A stretch of DNA of 64,000 nt from Brucella pituitosa (GTDB taxonomy: Bacteria > Pseudomonadota > Alphaproteobacteria > Rhizobiales > Rhizobiaceae). The number at the start of each line of letters is the position of its first letter. Position 1 is the stretch's first letter. Below are positions 7,729-15,816 of the stretch, piece by piece. The translations under genes and the position numbers were made by a program. The notes beneath the pieces were generated by a model. That model made no database searches and was not told the DNA's origin. It worked only from the letters and a program-made list of their open reading frames with translations. The DNA lies in contig NZ_PYSY02000002.1 of assembly GCF_003049685.1 (NCBI RefSeq), forward strand, positions 682,001 through 746,000, read 5' to 3'.

Positions 7729-8898
7729 TTGACTTCAAAGCATTCGTTGAGTGCACATCAAATTTTGCCTGATGACGCCAAGAACGCCATTCTGGTAGGA
7801 CGCGTCTGGTCTAAAGTTGCAGACGGCCCCTGCCCTGTTCTGGTGCGGGATGAACGTGTACTCGACTTGACAGCTATTGCCGCAACCGTGTCGAGCCTGT
7901 TTGAGATCGATGGTATTGCAGCGAAGCTTGCTAGCACCACAAATCTGCCTGATCTCGGCTCTTTGGACGATTTTCTGAGTGGCACGACAGGCCATCTTCT
8001 GGCTCCGATTGATCTGCAAGCCGTCAAGGCTGCTGGAGTGACTTTCGCCGACAGCATGCTGGAACGCGTTATTGAAGAGCAGGCGAAGGGTGATCCTTCA
8101 CGCGCTCGTTCCATCCGTGAAAAGCTTGCTCCCGTCCTTGGCGACAGCCTGCGCGGCGTTACAGCTGGCTCAGAAAAAGCGGCCAGCATTAAAACCCTTC
8201 TTCAGGACATGAACCTCTGGTCACAATATCTCGAAGTCGGCATTGGACCGGACGCCGAGATCTTCACCAAAGCACAGCCGATGTCCTCGGTTGGATGTGG
8301 CGACAAAGTTGGCATTCACCCGATTTCCGAATGGAATAATCCGGAGCCGGAAGTGGTTCTGGCAGTGCGTTCCGACGGCGAAATTCTTGGTGCTGCACTC
8401 GGTAACGATGTCAATTTGCGTGATGTGGAAGGCCGATCAGCACTGTTGCTCGGAAAAGCCAAGGACAACAATGCTTCCTGTTCTGTTGGCCCGTTCATCC
8501 GCCTGTTCTACGATACCTTCACGCTCGACGTTCTTTCCAAGGTTCGCGTTTCACTGCTGGTAAAGGGAGACGACGGCTTTGAAATGACCGGCGAAAGCCC
8601 GATGGAAGCGATCAGCCGCTCACCTGCCAATCTCGTATCGCAGCTTCGCAATCGTAATCATCAGTATCCCGATGGTGCTGTCCTGTTTCTGGGAACCATG
8701 TTCGCCCCCGTCAAAGACCGGCGTGGCGTCGGCCAGGGGTTCACGCATGAAATCGGCGACCGCGTGGAGATTGCAACGCCTCTTCTGGGCCGTCTTGTCA
8801 ATTGGGTTGATCGCACCGATGCGTGCCCGGAATGGACTTTCGGCACAACGGCACTCTTCCGGAATCTTGCCGCTCGCGGCCTTCTCGAAAAGGTATGA
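7729..8898 (+). CDS. FAH-superfamily 2-keto-3-deoxy-pentonate dehydratase, XylX-like
   Basis: A 389-residue fumarylacetoacetate-hydrolase-fold enzyme. Length and segments such as LWSQYLEVGIGPDAEIFTK, WNNPEPEVVL (acidic residues 206 and 208), GNDVNLRDVEGRSALL and KAKDNNASC recall Caulobacter XylX. XylX dehydrates 2-keto-3-deoxy-D-xylonate to 2-oxoglutarate semialdehyde. The start is TTG at 7729, fixed by GGGAGGAGG eight bases upstream; no ATG is available before residue 110. It leads an operon with a TRAP transporter (five-base gap to dctQ). Together with the XylD-like dehydratase this is half of a Weimberg-type route. The semialdehyde dehydrogenase is not in the window. Confidence 0.85.
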   Translation: MTSKHSLSAHQILPDDAKNAILVGRVWSKVADGPCPVLVRDERVLDLTAIAATVSSLFEIDGIAAKLASTTNLPDLGSLDDFLSGTTGHLLAPIDLQAVKAAGVTFADSMLERVIEEQAKGDPSRARSIREKLAPVLGDSLRGVTAGSEKAASIKTLLQDMNLWSQYLEVGIGPDAEIFTKAQPMSSVGCGDKVGIHPISEWNNPEPEVVLAVRSDGEILGAALGNDVNLRDVEGRSALLLGKAKDNNASCSVGPFIRLFYDTFTLDVLSKVRVSLLVKGDDGFEMTGESPMEAISRSPANLVSQLRNRNHQYPDGAVLFLGTMFAPVKDRRGVGQGFTHEIGDRVEIATPLLGRLVNWVDRTDACPEWTFGTTALFRNLAARGLLEKV

Positions 8899-8902
8899 TC
8901 CT

Positions 8903-9439
8903 ATGATTCAGAAGCTGATCGACCTGTTCTTCCGCTTTCTGGCACTGCTCATGATTTTGGCCCTGGCAAGCATGGCACTGATGGTATTCGTCAATGTCGT
9001 CCTTCGCTATGGCATGAATTCAGGCATTGCCATTTCCGATGAAATGTCACGATACTTTTTTGTCTGGCTGACCTTTATTGGCGCTGTCGTTGCGCACCGT
9101 GAAAACCTGCATATGGGTGTTGAAACGGTCGTTTCCCGCTTCGGGCGCAAGGGCCGAATTGTCCTCATGGGCGTTTCCAATCTGGTTATTCTGGGCGTTT
9201 CCGCAATTCTCTTTCTGGGAACCTGGCAACAGCTGCCGATCAACTCATCCATGGTTGCACCCGTGAGTGGCCTTTCCATGGGCTGGGTCTACGGCATCGG
9301 ACTGTTCACTGGTGCCGGTATTTTCCTGATCTCGCTTGAAAGACTGTTTCGCATTTTGACAGGTCGCGTCACCGATGAAGAGATTTCGGCATTCGCCGGA
9401 GAACACATGAGCATTGAACAACTTTCGGAGCGTGCCTGA
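8903..9439 (+). CDS. TRAP transporter small permease, DctQ type
   Basis: A 178-residue inner-membrane protein with four predicted membrane helices, the DctQ layout. The conserved DEMSRYFFVWLTFIGA segment near residue 47 is the DctQ signature, followed by an HRENLHMGVE cytoplasmic turn. DctQ pairs with DctM to form the sodium-driven channel of a tripartite transporter. The start at 8903 follows the XylX-like stop by four bases. Its own stop overlaps the dctM start (TGATG), so the two permeases are translationally coupled. Substrate is set by the binding protein at 10762. Confidence 0.92.
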   Translation: MIQKLIDLFFRFLALLMILALASMALMVFVNVVLRYGMNSGIAISDEMSRYFFVWLTFIGAVVAHRENLHMGVETVVSRFGRKGRIVLMGVSNLVILGVSAILFLGTWQQLPINSSMVAPVSGLSMGWVYGIGLFTGAGIFLISLERLFRILTGRVTDEEISAFAGEHMSIEQLSERA

Positions 9440-10716
9440 TGACTCTTCTCGTATTCATTGGATCGCTCGTCGGCGCTATGGCCATCGGCGTTCCAGTCGC
9501 TTTCGCTCTTATGCTCTGTGGTGTCGCGCTTATGTGGCACATGGACATGTTCAATGCGCAAATCATTGCGCAGAACATGATTGCAGGCGCAGATACATTC
9601 ACGCTGCTGGCAATCCCGTTCTTCATTCTTGCTGGTGAATTGATGAACTCGGGCGGTCTGTCCCGCCGTATTATCGACTTCGCGATTGCCTGTGTTGGTC
9701 ATATTCGTGGTGGACTTGGCATCGTCGCAATTTTTGCCGCGATCATCATGGCGTCGATTTCCGGCTCCGCAGCCGCAGACACCGCAGCCCTGGCCGCCAT
9801 CCTCATTCCGATGATGGCCAAAGCGGGCTATAATGTTCCGCGCTCTGCCGGTCTTATCGCTGCAGGTGGCATTATTGCGCCGGTCATTCCACCTTCGATG
9901 GCCTTCATTGTCTTTGGCGTGGCCGCCAATGTCTCCATCACCAAGCTGTTCATGGCCGGTGTATTTCCCGGTATGCTGATGGGGGCATCCCTCATCATCA
10001 CCTGGCTGTTTGTTGTTCGTAAGGACAAAGTTGAAACTCTTCCACGCGTTTCAGGCAAAGAGCGCCTGAAAGCCAGCGGTCGCGCTGCCTGGGCGCTCGG
10101 AATGCCCGTCATCATTCTGGGCGGCATCAAGGCTGGCATAGTCACGCCAACGGAAGCTGCTGTGGTTGCCGCCATGTATGCGCTTTTCGTGGGCATGTTC
10201 ATCTATCGCGAACTGAAGATCACCGATCTCGGTCACGTGTTCCTTCGCGCCGCGAAAACGACTTCCGTCGTCATGTTCCTCGTCTGCGCGGCCCTCGTCT
10301 CTGCATGGCTCATTACAGCGGCAAATATTCCAGCTGAGATCAGCAACTACATTGAGCCACTGATCGATCGCCCGACTTTGTTGCTCTTCGTCATCATGCT
10401 TCTGGTTCTGGTCGTTGGTACAGCACTTGATCTGACACCGACGATCCTGATCTTGACGCCGGTCCTTATGCCGATCATCCAAAAGGCAGGCATTGACCCT
10501 GTCTACTTCGGCGTCCTCTTCATAATGAACACATCTATCGGCCTTCTCACACCACCCGTCGGTGTCGTCCTGAATGTGGTTTCAGGTGTAGGACGCGTTC
10601 CACTTGGTCGGGTCATAACAGGTGTTTTCCCGTTCCTGCTTGCCGAGATTTTGGTGCTGTTCCTTCTGGTTCTGTTCCCCGATCTTGTTCTTGTTCCCGC
10701 CAGCTGGCTCTATTGA
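9439..10716 (+). CDS. TRAP transporter large permease, DctM type
   Basis: A 425-residue hydrophobic permease with about 12 membrane helices and the two inverted-repeat halves of DctM. Signature segments include FTLLAIPFFILAGELMN, ISGSAAADTAALAAILIPMM, the GGIIAPVIPPSMAFIVFGV loop, and LLTPPVGVVLNVVSGV near the C-terminus. It moves the substrate together with sodium through the inner membrane. It overlaps dctQ by one base and is followed 45 bases later by the binding-protein gene. Length is normal for the family. Confidence 0.93.
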   Translation: MTLLVFIGSLVGAMAIGVPVAFALMLCGVALMWHMDMFNAQIIAQNMIAGADTFTLLAIPFFILAGELMNSGGLSRRIIDFAIACVGHIRGGLGIVAIFAAIIMASISGSAAADTAALAAILIPMMAKAGYNVPRSAGLIAAGGIIAPVIPPSMAFIVFGVAANVSITKLFMAGVFPGMLMGASLIITWLFVVRKDKVETLPRVSGKERLKASGRAAWALGMPVIILGGIKAGIVTPTEAAVVAAMYALFVGMFIYRELKITDLGHVFLRAAKTTSVVMFLVCAALVSAWLITAANIPAEISNYIEPLIDRPTLLLFVIMLLVLVVGTALDLTPTILILTPVLMPIIQKAGIDPVYFGVLFIMNTSIGLLTPPVGVVLNVVSGVGRVPLGRVITGVFPFLLAEILVLFLLVLFPDLVLVPASWLY

Positions 10717-10761
10717 GCCACTGGTATTCTTTCATTTTCTCTAAACTCTGGGAGGATACTC

Positions 10762-11772
10762 ATGAGAAAATTCCTAATCGCAACAACCGCACTCGTTTCT
10801 GCCGCGGCCACTTTTGCCGTCGGACCAGCACAGGCTGAGTTCAAGAGCCGCAATATCCGCGTCTCCAATGGTATCAATGCCGATCACCCGGTTGGTGATG
10901 GCATCAAGGCGATGCAAGCATGTCTTGATGAAAAATCAAATGGCAATCTGAAGCTCACGGCGTTCTGGGGCGGTGCGTTGGGCGGTGACCTTCAGGCAAC
11001 GCAGGCTCTGCGCTCCGGCGTCCAGGAAGCTGTTGTGACGTCTTCTTCGCCTCTGGTTGGTATTGTTCCGGCACTTGGCGTCTTTGATCTTCCATTCCTG
11101 TTTGCCAATTCCGAAGAAGCTTATACCGTCATGGATGGTGAGTTTGGCGATCTGCTGAATGAAAAGCTTGAGGCAGCCGGTCTGGTTAATCTGGCTTATT
11201 GGGAAAACGGTTTCCGCAACCTGTCAAACTCCAAGCATCCCATCAACAAATGGGAAGATCTTGAAGGGATGAAGGTTCGCGTGATGCAGAACAATATCTT
11301 CCTCGATACGTTCAAGAATTTTGGTGCCAATGCGACCCCGATGGCATTTGGTGAAATTTTCTCCGCGCTGGAAACCAAGGCTATCGACGCCCAGGAAAAT
11401 CCATATGTGACGATCGACACTTCAAAATTCTACGAAGTGCAAGCCTATGTTTCGGAAACCAAACACGCCTACACACCATTCCTTTTCTTGTTCTCTAAGC
11501 CAATCTTCGACACCTATTCTCCTGAAGAGCAGGCTGCTCTGAGGGAATGTGCTGACGTCGGCCGTGATGTCGAGCGCAAGGTGATCGCTGAACTGAACAA
11601 GAAGTCGCTAGAAAAAATCGAAGCGGCTGGTGTGAAGTTCAACACGATTACGCCGGAAGAACAGGCGCGTATTCTCGAAAAGTCCCAGGTGATTTACGAG
11701 AAGCATAAAGCTGATATCGGTACTGATATCGTGGAACGCGCTCAGAGTATCCTTGCCGACCTGCGCAAGTAA
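10762..11772 (+). CDS. TRAP transporter substrate-binding protein, DctP type (sugar-acid uptake likely)
   Basis: A 336-residue periplasmic binding protein with a signal peptide cut after AQA at about residue 26. The DctP core is clear: a LEGMKVRVMQN strand with the arginine that clamps the substrate carboxylate, then the AFGEIFSALETKAIDAQENP segment. The start follows GGGAGGATACTC. It closes the operon, and a strong terminator follows at 11791. Position next to sugar-acid dehydratases suggests an aldonic or uronic acid as ligand. The binding pocket cannot be assigned more finely by eye. Confidence 0.92.
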   Translation: MRKFLIATTALVSAAATFAVGPAQAEFKSRNIRVSNGINADHPVGDGIKAMQACLDEKSNGNLKLTAFWGGALGGDLQATQALRSGVQEAVVTSSSPLVGIVPALGVFDLPFLFANSEEAYTVMDGEFGDLLNEKLEAAGLVNLAYWENGFRNLSNSKHPINKWEDLEGMKVRVMQNNIFLDTFKNFGANATPMAFGEIFSALETKAIDAQENPYVTIDTSKFYEVQAYVSETKHAYTPFLFLFSKPIFDTYSPEEQAALRECADVGRDVERKVIAELNKKSLEKIEAAGVKFNTITPEEQARILEKSQVIYEKHKADIGTDIVERAQSILADLRK

Positions 11773-11790
11773 GCCTTAGTTCAAATGCAC

Positions 11791-11828
11791 AAAAAGCCCG
11801 CGGTGATATCTCACCGCGGGCTTTTTTT
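11791..11828. terminator. Rho-independent terminator after dctP, bidirectional
   Basis: A GC-rich hairpin with arms AAAGCCCGCGGTGA and TCACCGCGGGCTTT around a four-base loop, followed by a run of T on the plus strand and preceded by A on the same strand. It can end both the TRAP operon and the converging EamA gene. Confidence 0.9.
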
Positions 11829-11865
11829 ACAAAAGGATTCACGGACGGGACAATTGCCCATCCAT

Positions 11866-12765
11866 TTACGCTCCCCGCTTCACTCGCTGCTCACGGAAGA
11901 AAATAAACAGACCCGATCCAACGATCAGCGCCGCACCGATCAACATGCTCGCTTTCGGAATATCTCCGAAGAACATCCAGCCAAAAAGCACAGCCCATAG
12001 CAAAAGCGTATATTGTAGCGGCGCTACAGTCGCCGCATCTGAGATTTTCAGCGCACGGTTGACGAGCATATGAGCCCCCATCGCCACAACACCCAAAAGC
12101 AGCATCAGCCCGATCTCGGCCGGTGCCCCCAATGGTCGCCAATCTAGTGGCGCGAAAATGACGCCAGCGATGAGCGCGCCCATCAATTGAAAGAAAACAA
12201 GTGTCTTGTCCGGTGTAGCGCGCAGACTCCGGCCCGAAATCATCATGAATGCAAAGGCAATGGTGCCAAGGATTGAGATGATAGCTGGCGCGGTAAACAT
12301 GGCGCTGGACGGATTGAGCGCGATAATGACGCCCACAAAGCCGATACCGATAGCTGTCCAGCGACGCCAGCCGACTTTTTCACCAAGCAGAAAAGGCGAT
12401 GCCGCCGCTACATAGATCGGTGCAGCCAGCCAATAGGTCATGACATCAGCCAGCGGCAGATACATGACAGCAAAGTAGAACGCGAAAACCTCAAAGGTCG
12501 AAAAGAAAACACGCGCTGCCTGCAGAAGCGGTTTCTCTGCCTTTATAATAGGTTGCAGGCCGGCCCGCCAAAGAAAAGGAGCCAGAATGACAAGTGCTGC
12601 AACGCTGCGGATCAGAATAACCTGACCAACACTGTAACTGGCGACAAGCCATTTACCCATTGCGTCATTTAATGAAAACATCAGCATACCGATAAGCATA
12701 AGTGCCGGTCCGGCGATTGCCGGAACTGCACTGCCGCCGTGCTGCTGTTGCGTGGTGGCAGACAT
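11866..12765 (-). CDS. EamA/DMT-family membrane transporter
   Basis: A 299-residue protein with ten predicted membrane helices in two EamA halves (about residues 15-145 and 160-290), the drug/metabolite exporter layout. Stretches such as LMLIGMLMFSLNDAMGKWLV and LLLWAVLFGWMFFGDIPK are typical. EamA proteins export or exchange amino acids, nucleosides or other metabolites; the substrate here is unknown. It lies 37 bases downstream of the acid-sugar dehydratase gene on the same strand, so the two likely share a transcript and the transporter may move a related compound. Confidence 0.88.
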   Translation of the reverse strand: MSATTQQQHGGSAVPAIAGPALMLIGMLMFSLNDAMGKWLVASYSVGQVILIRSVAALVILAPFLWRAGLQPIIKAEKPLLQAARVFFSTFEVFAFYFAVMYLPLADVMTYWLAAPIYVAAASPFLLGEKVGWRRWTAIGIGFVGVIIALNPSSAMFTAPAIISILGTIAFAFMMISGRSLRATPDKTLVFFQLMGALIAGVIFAPLDWRPLGAPAEIGLMLLLGVVAMGAHMLVNRALKISDAATVAPLQYTLLLWAVLFGWMFFGDIPKASMLIGAALIVGSGLFIFFREQRVKRGA

Positions 12766-12802
12766 AGAGCCTCCGTTCAGAGCTGTTCGTTATTGCCCGA
12801 CA

Positions 12803-14005
12803 TCAAATTGAGTTTGCATCCGAAATACGCCGGCTCACCGTGAATGCCTTATCGAGCTCCGGGTTTAGCTCCATGCCAAGGCCAGGGCCGGGAGGAACCG
12901 TAATCATACCGTTCTTCACCTCCGGGAGAGCTGTGACCAGATCCCTATACCATGTCCGGTAAAAGGCGCGGACACTCTCCTGCACCAGCGCGTTCGGCGC
13001 GTTCAGTGAAAGATGGGTTGAAGCACACAAAACGACCGGGCCAGTGCAATCATGCGGAGCAACAGGCAGATGCCATGCTTCCGCCATCGACGCAATTTTC
13101 CGGGCCTCAGACAGCCCCCCACACCAGGAGATATCCAGCATGACAATCCCCGCAACGCCGGTTTCGAGATAATCGCGAAAGCCCCAGCGGGAGGCCAGTG
13201 TTTCAGAGGCGGAAATGGGCGCAGGAGAGACTTCTGCGTAGCGCTTGAGGCTGGAAAGACTATCCATTTTGATGGGATCCTCATGCCAGAAAGTCCCATA
13301 GGGCGTTAGCGCTTTCGCGATCTGCATGGCTGGCAAAAGCTGCCACATGGAGTGAAACTCCACCATAATGTCAATGCGATCGCCAACAGCTTTACGGATC
13401 TTCTCAAAAGGCTCGAGTGCGGCTTTCATATCTGTTGAAGAAATATACTGCCCCCGCGTTTTTTCCGCAGCTGCATCGAACGGCCAGATTTTCATAGCAG
13501 TGATGCCATCTTCAAGCAGGGAGTGGGCTAATTCATCAGCCCTATGCAGAAAGCCGTTGAGATCGTCGTAATCGCGACCGCTGGAAAGACCGTAATTGCC
13601 GGTGGTCTGGCCGGTCGCTTTTTTGATGTACTCGGTGCCTGCACAGGTATTGTAGGTTCGGATTTCCCGCCGCGAAAAGCCACCGAGGAGCTGTGCTATC
13701 GGTTGATTGGTTGCCTTGCCAAAAATATCCCACAACGCGATATCGAAAGCCGAGTTTCCGCGCACTTCCGCGCCGGACGAACGAAAGCCGACATAGCCAA
13801 CGAGATCCGATGCCAGCAGGTCGATTTCCAAAGGATCGCGACCTATGACCCTCGGTGCAACATATTCGTGAATATAGGTTTCGACCGTTTCTGCGCCGAA
13901 AAATGTTTCACCAAGCCCGGTAATACCTTCGTCCGTATGAACAAGAACCCAGAGCAGGTTAGCGCGTTCAGCCACGCGCACGGTCTCCAGCGCAGTGATC
14001 TTCAT
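12803..14005 (-). CDS. Mandelate racemase/muconate lactonizing-type acid-sugar dehydratase (enolase superfamily)
   Basis: A 400-residue enolase-superfamily enzyme. The N-terminal capping domain is residues 1-120. The barrel carries K172 (AMKIW), metal ligands E216 (VEFHSMW, with H218), E242 (WHEDPI) and E268 (SASE), and a His-Asp dyad at H318-D319 (APHDCTGP). The histidine next to the first metal ligand resembles the galactonate/mannonate dehydratase branch, so a dehydratase for a hexonate or pentonate is likely. AGGAGG six bases before the ATG fixes the start. A run of nine C/G lies just before that ribosome site. It is a second, unrelated dehydratase in the same cluster. Confidence 0.85.
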   Translation of the reverse strand: MKITALETVRVAERANLLWVLVHTDEGITGLGETFFGAETVETYIHEYVAPRVIGRDPLEIDLLASDLVGYVGFRSSGAEVRGNSAFDIALWDIFGKATNQPIAQLLGGFSRREIRTYNTCAGTEYIKKATGQTTGNYGLSSGRDYDDLNGFLHRADELAHSLLEDGITAMKIWPFDAAAEKTRGQYISSTDMKAALEPFEKIRKAVGDRIDIMVEFHSMWQLLPAMQIAKALTPYGTFWHEDPIKMDSLSSLKRYAEVSPAPISASETLASRWGFRDYLETGVAGIVMLDISWCGGLSEARKIASMAEAWHLPVAPHDCTGPVVLCASTHLSLNAPNALVQESVRAFYRTWYRDLVTALPEVKNGMITVPPGPGLGMELNPELDKAFTVSRRISDANSI

Positions 14006-14017
14006 AAATTCCTCCTA

Positions 14018-14026
14018 CCCCCCCCC
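14018..14026. repeat. Nine-base poly-C tract directly before a ribosome site
   Basis: Nine consecutive C (nine G on the coding strand) touch the AGGAGG ribosome site of the acid-sugar dehydratase gene. Tracts of this length slip easily and could vary in length between cells or be miscounted in sequencing. It lies outside the reading frame, so a change would alter the leader only. Confidence 0.6.
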
Positions 14027-14212
14027 AAGATTACTCCTCATAAGTCCTTGGGATTGCTGGCAACCTGACTGATGAAAGTATCAAATTCGTTAGCATTTGG
14101 CGTACTGGGCTTTAAAAGCTCAGTCGAATTTTTCACAGAGCGATTCTGAGCTCAAATTGCGCGCGAGGTATCGCAGCATTCGGGAAAATCTGGACTTGTG
14201 TGGAAAACAAAA

Positions 14213-14302
14213 TGGCGGAGGGGGTGGGATTCGAACCCACGGTACAGTCTCCCGCACGCCGGTTTTCAAGACCGGTGCCTTAAACCGCTCGGCCACCCCT
14301 CC
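14213..14302 (-). tRNA. tRNA-Ser (anticodon TGA)
   Basis: A 90-base class II tRNA. The acceptor stem pairs GGAGGGG with CCCCTCC, followed by discriminator G and an encoded CCA at 14215-14213. The anticodon loop CTTGAAA sits in an ACCGG/CCGGT stem and reads TGA, serine. A long variable arm and the T loop GGTTCGAATCC are present. ORFs called across this gene on either strand are artefacts. Confidence 0.97.
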
Positions 14303-14461
14303 GCATCTGAACGAAGCAGACTTGGACGTCTCTTTATCGTTATCAAATAGCAGCGTCAATCTGCCACTTGCTATCATCCGCTATTAAATGCCTGAAAGTC
14401 TTGCTCTCAGTGTTAACGAAGTCTAAACATGAGGATAATAGTCATAAAGAAAAGGGAACTC

Positions 14462-14920
14462 ATGAGTCTGGAATCGGTCAAAGCTTTTTTCGCGGACAAA
14501 GCACCAGAAATAGAAGTGATCGAATTGCCCACCAGCACCGCGACAGTCGCTCTCGCTGCTGAAGCACATGGTGTGGAACCAGGGCAGATCGCTAAAACGC
14601 TGTCCTTCTCGGCGAAAGACCAAACCATCCTGATCGTTACGCGTGGAGACGCGCGAATTGATAATCGTAAATTTAAAGACCGTTTCGGCACTAAACCACG
14701 CATGCTGGATGCCGAAAGCGTGTTGAACGAAACAAGCCATCCTGTTGGTGGTGTTTGCCCATTCGGGTTGCCGAGTGCCCTGCCCGTCTATTGCGATTTA
14801 TCGCTCAAAAGTTTTGAAGAAGTTGTGCCAGCCGCTGGTGCCACAAATAGTGCGGTGCGGATCACACCACAAAAAATAGCCGAACTTGTTTCTGCAGAAT
14901 GGATTGATGTCTGCCAATGA
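14462..14920 (+). CDS. YbaK/EbsC-family (Cys-tRNA(Pro)/Xaa-tRNA deacylase-like) protein
   Basis: A 152-residue protein with the YbaK fold, seen in AKTLSFSA, the ILIVTRGDARID strand, and the GGVCPFGLP segment that forms the active-site pocket. Members clear mischarged tRNA in trans. The start at 14462 follows AAGGGAACTC; an ATG at 14429 is in frame but lacks a ribosome site and the family start. It stands alone between tRNA-Ser and rirA. A link between the deacylase and the tRNA is possible only as coincidence of place. Confidence 0.88.
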   Translation: MSLESVKAFFADKAPEIEVIELPTSTATVALAAEAHGVEPGQIAKTLSFSAKDQTILIVTRGDARIDNRKFKDRFGTKPRMLDAESVLNETSHPVGGVCPFGLPSALPVYCDLSLKSFEEVVPAAGATNSAVRITPQKIAELVSAEWIDVCQ

Positions 14921-15011
14921 CAACAATCATTGTCCGAAATACCTGATCGCGACGACGTGATGATTGAAGCGCTTTTTTACTCTTTAAAGGTGATAAAGGG
15001 CTTCATATATT

Positions 15012-15028
15012 TTAAGAATAGTTCTAAA
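15012..15028. promoter_or_regulatory. Candidate Irr box (ICE motif) upstream of rirA
   Basis: TTAAGAA-TAG-TTCTAAA is a near-perfect inverted repeat matching the alphaproteobacterial Irr box (TTTAGAA-N3-TTCTAAA) with one mismatch. It lies about 145 bases before the rirA start. Irr binding here would tie the Fe-S-sensing regulator to haem status. Confidence 0.55.
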
Positions 15029-15173
15029 GTGGATTCGAGATGAATGCACTCGCTTGGCACATGCCCCTGCCGAAAACTCCGGCTTCGGATGGGACTGTGA
15101 CGTAACAAAAGCAGAGTTTTCCTGTGGATAAGACCATCTGGAAGGCTTGAGAATGTGCTGAAAGGAATAATCA

Positions 15174-15635
15174 ATGCGTCTTACTCGTCAGACGAATTAT
15201 GCCATTCGCATGCTTATGTATTGTGCCGCCAATGACGGCAAACTGAGCCGCGTTCCCGAAATCGCCCGCGCTTATGGCGTGTCGGAGTTGTTTCTTTTCA
15301 AGATTTTGCAGCCTCTTGTTGAGCACAGTCTGGTTGAGACCGTGCGCGGACGAAATGGTGGTGTGCGTCTTGGGCGCGCAGCAAAAGACATCTCTTTGTT
15401 CGATGTCATACGCGTAACCGAAGAAAACTTCGCAATGGCAGAATGCTTCGAGAACGATGCTACTGAATGCCCGCTCGTCGATAGCTGCGGCCTGAATTCT
15501 GCGCTACGCGAAGCACTGAATGCCTTCTTCGGTGTTCTGATGAAGTACAGCATTGCGGATCTGGTTAAGGCGCGTCCAAATGTGCGTGCCCTGCTTGGTA
15601 TCGATGAAGTTGAAGTAGAGCGCGTTGCCAGCTGA
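15174..15635 (+). CDS. rirA: Iron-responsive Rrf2-family regulator RirA
   Basis: A 153-residue Rrf2 protein. The winged helix is at residues 1-65 with the VSELFLFKILQPL recognition helix. Three cysteines that hold the Fe-S cluster are at C91, C99 and C105 (CFENDATECPLVDSC), the RirA spacing. RirA represses iron-uptake genes when iron, and thus cluster, is plentiful. The convergent hmu operon next door and bhuA further on are natural targets. AAAGGAATA upstream supports the start. A terminator follows at 15660 and a candidate Irr box precedes it. Confidence 0.92.
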   Translation: MRLTRQTNYAIRMLMYCAANDGKLSRVPEIARAYGVSELFLFKILQPLVEHSLVETVRGRNGGVRLGRAAKDISLFDVIRVTEENFAMAECFENDATECPLVDSCGLNSALREALNAFFGVLMKYSIADLVKARPNVRALLGIDEVEVERVAS

Positions 15636-15659
15636 TCGTTAGGTGCAACCGGAAAATAC

Positions 15660-15697
15660 AAAAAGGCTGAGAACTGGATAAGTTCTCAGCCTTTTCT
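15660..15697. terminator. Terminator between rirA and hmuV
   Basis: Hairpin with arms AAGGCTGAGAACT and AGTTCTCAGCCTT around a five-base loop, with T-rich tails on both strands. It can end rirA on the plus strand and the hmu transcript on the minus strand. Confidence 0.88.
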
Positions 15698-15702
15698 TAT
15701 TG

Positions 15703-15810
15703 CTAGAGCATTTCCAGCAAAAGTGCGAAGCGGTTTTGTGTCGGATAATGCGAGAAAAACAAAGAGATAGAGCATTTCCAATGATTCAAGAAAAACAGGA
15801 AATGCTCTAG
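15703..15810. repeat. 108-bp palindromic element with 13-bp terminal inverted repeats (Bru-RS-like family B)
   Basis: The element begins CTAGAGCATTTCC and ends GGAAATGCTCTAG, perfect inverted termini over 13 bases, with a further internal copy TAGAGCATTTCC near 15771-15782. Size and layout resemble the 103-105 bp Bru-RS repeats of Brucella, which are extragenic, numerous and targets of IS711. It fills the gap between rirA and hmuV and adds a possible second hairpin behind hmuV. Confidence 0.7.
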
Positions 15811-15816
15811 AGCTTT

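Noticed and set aside
14097..14387. ORFs on both strands across tRNA-Ser, one with a GGGIRTHGTVSRTPVF-like product
   Set aside because: The peptide is the well-known false translation of a tRNA antisense strand. The tRNA structure is complete.
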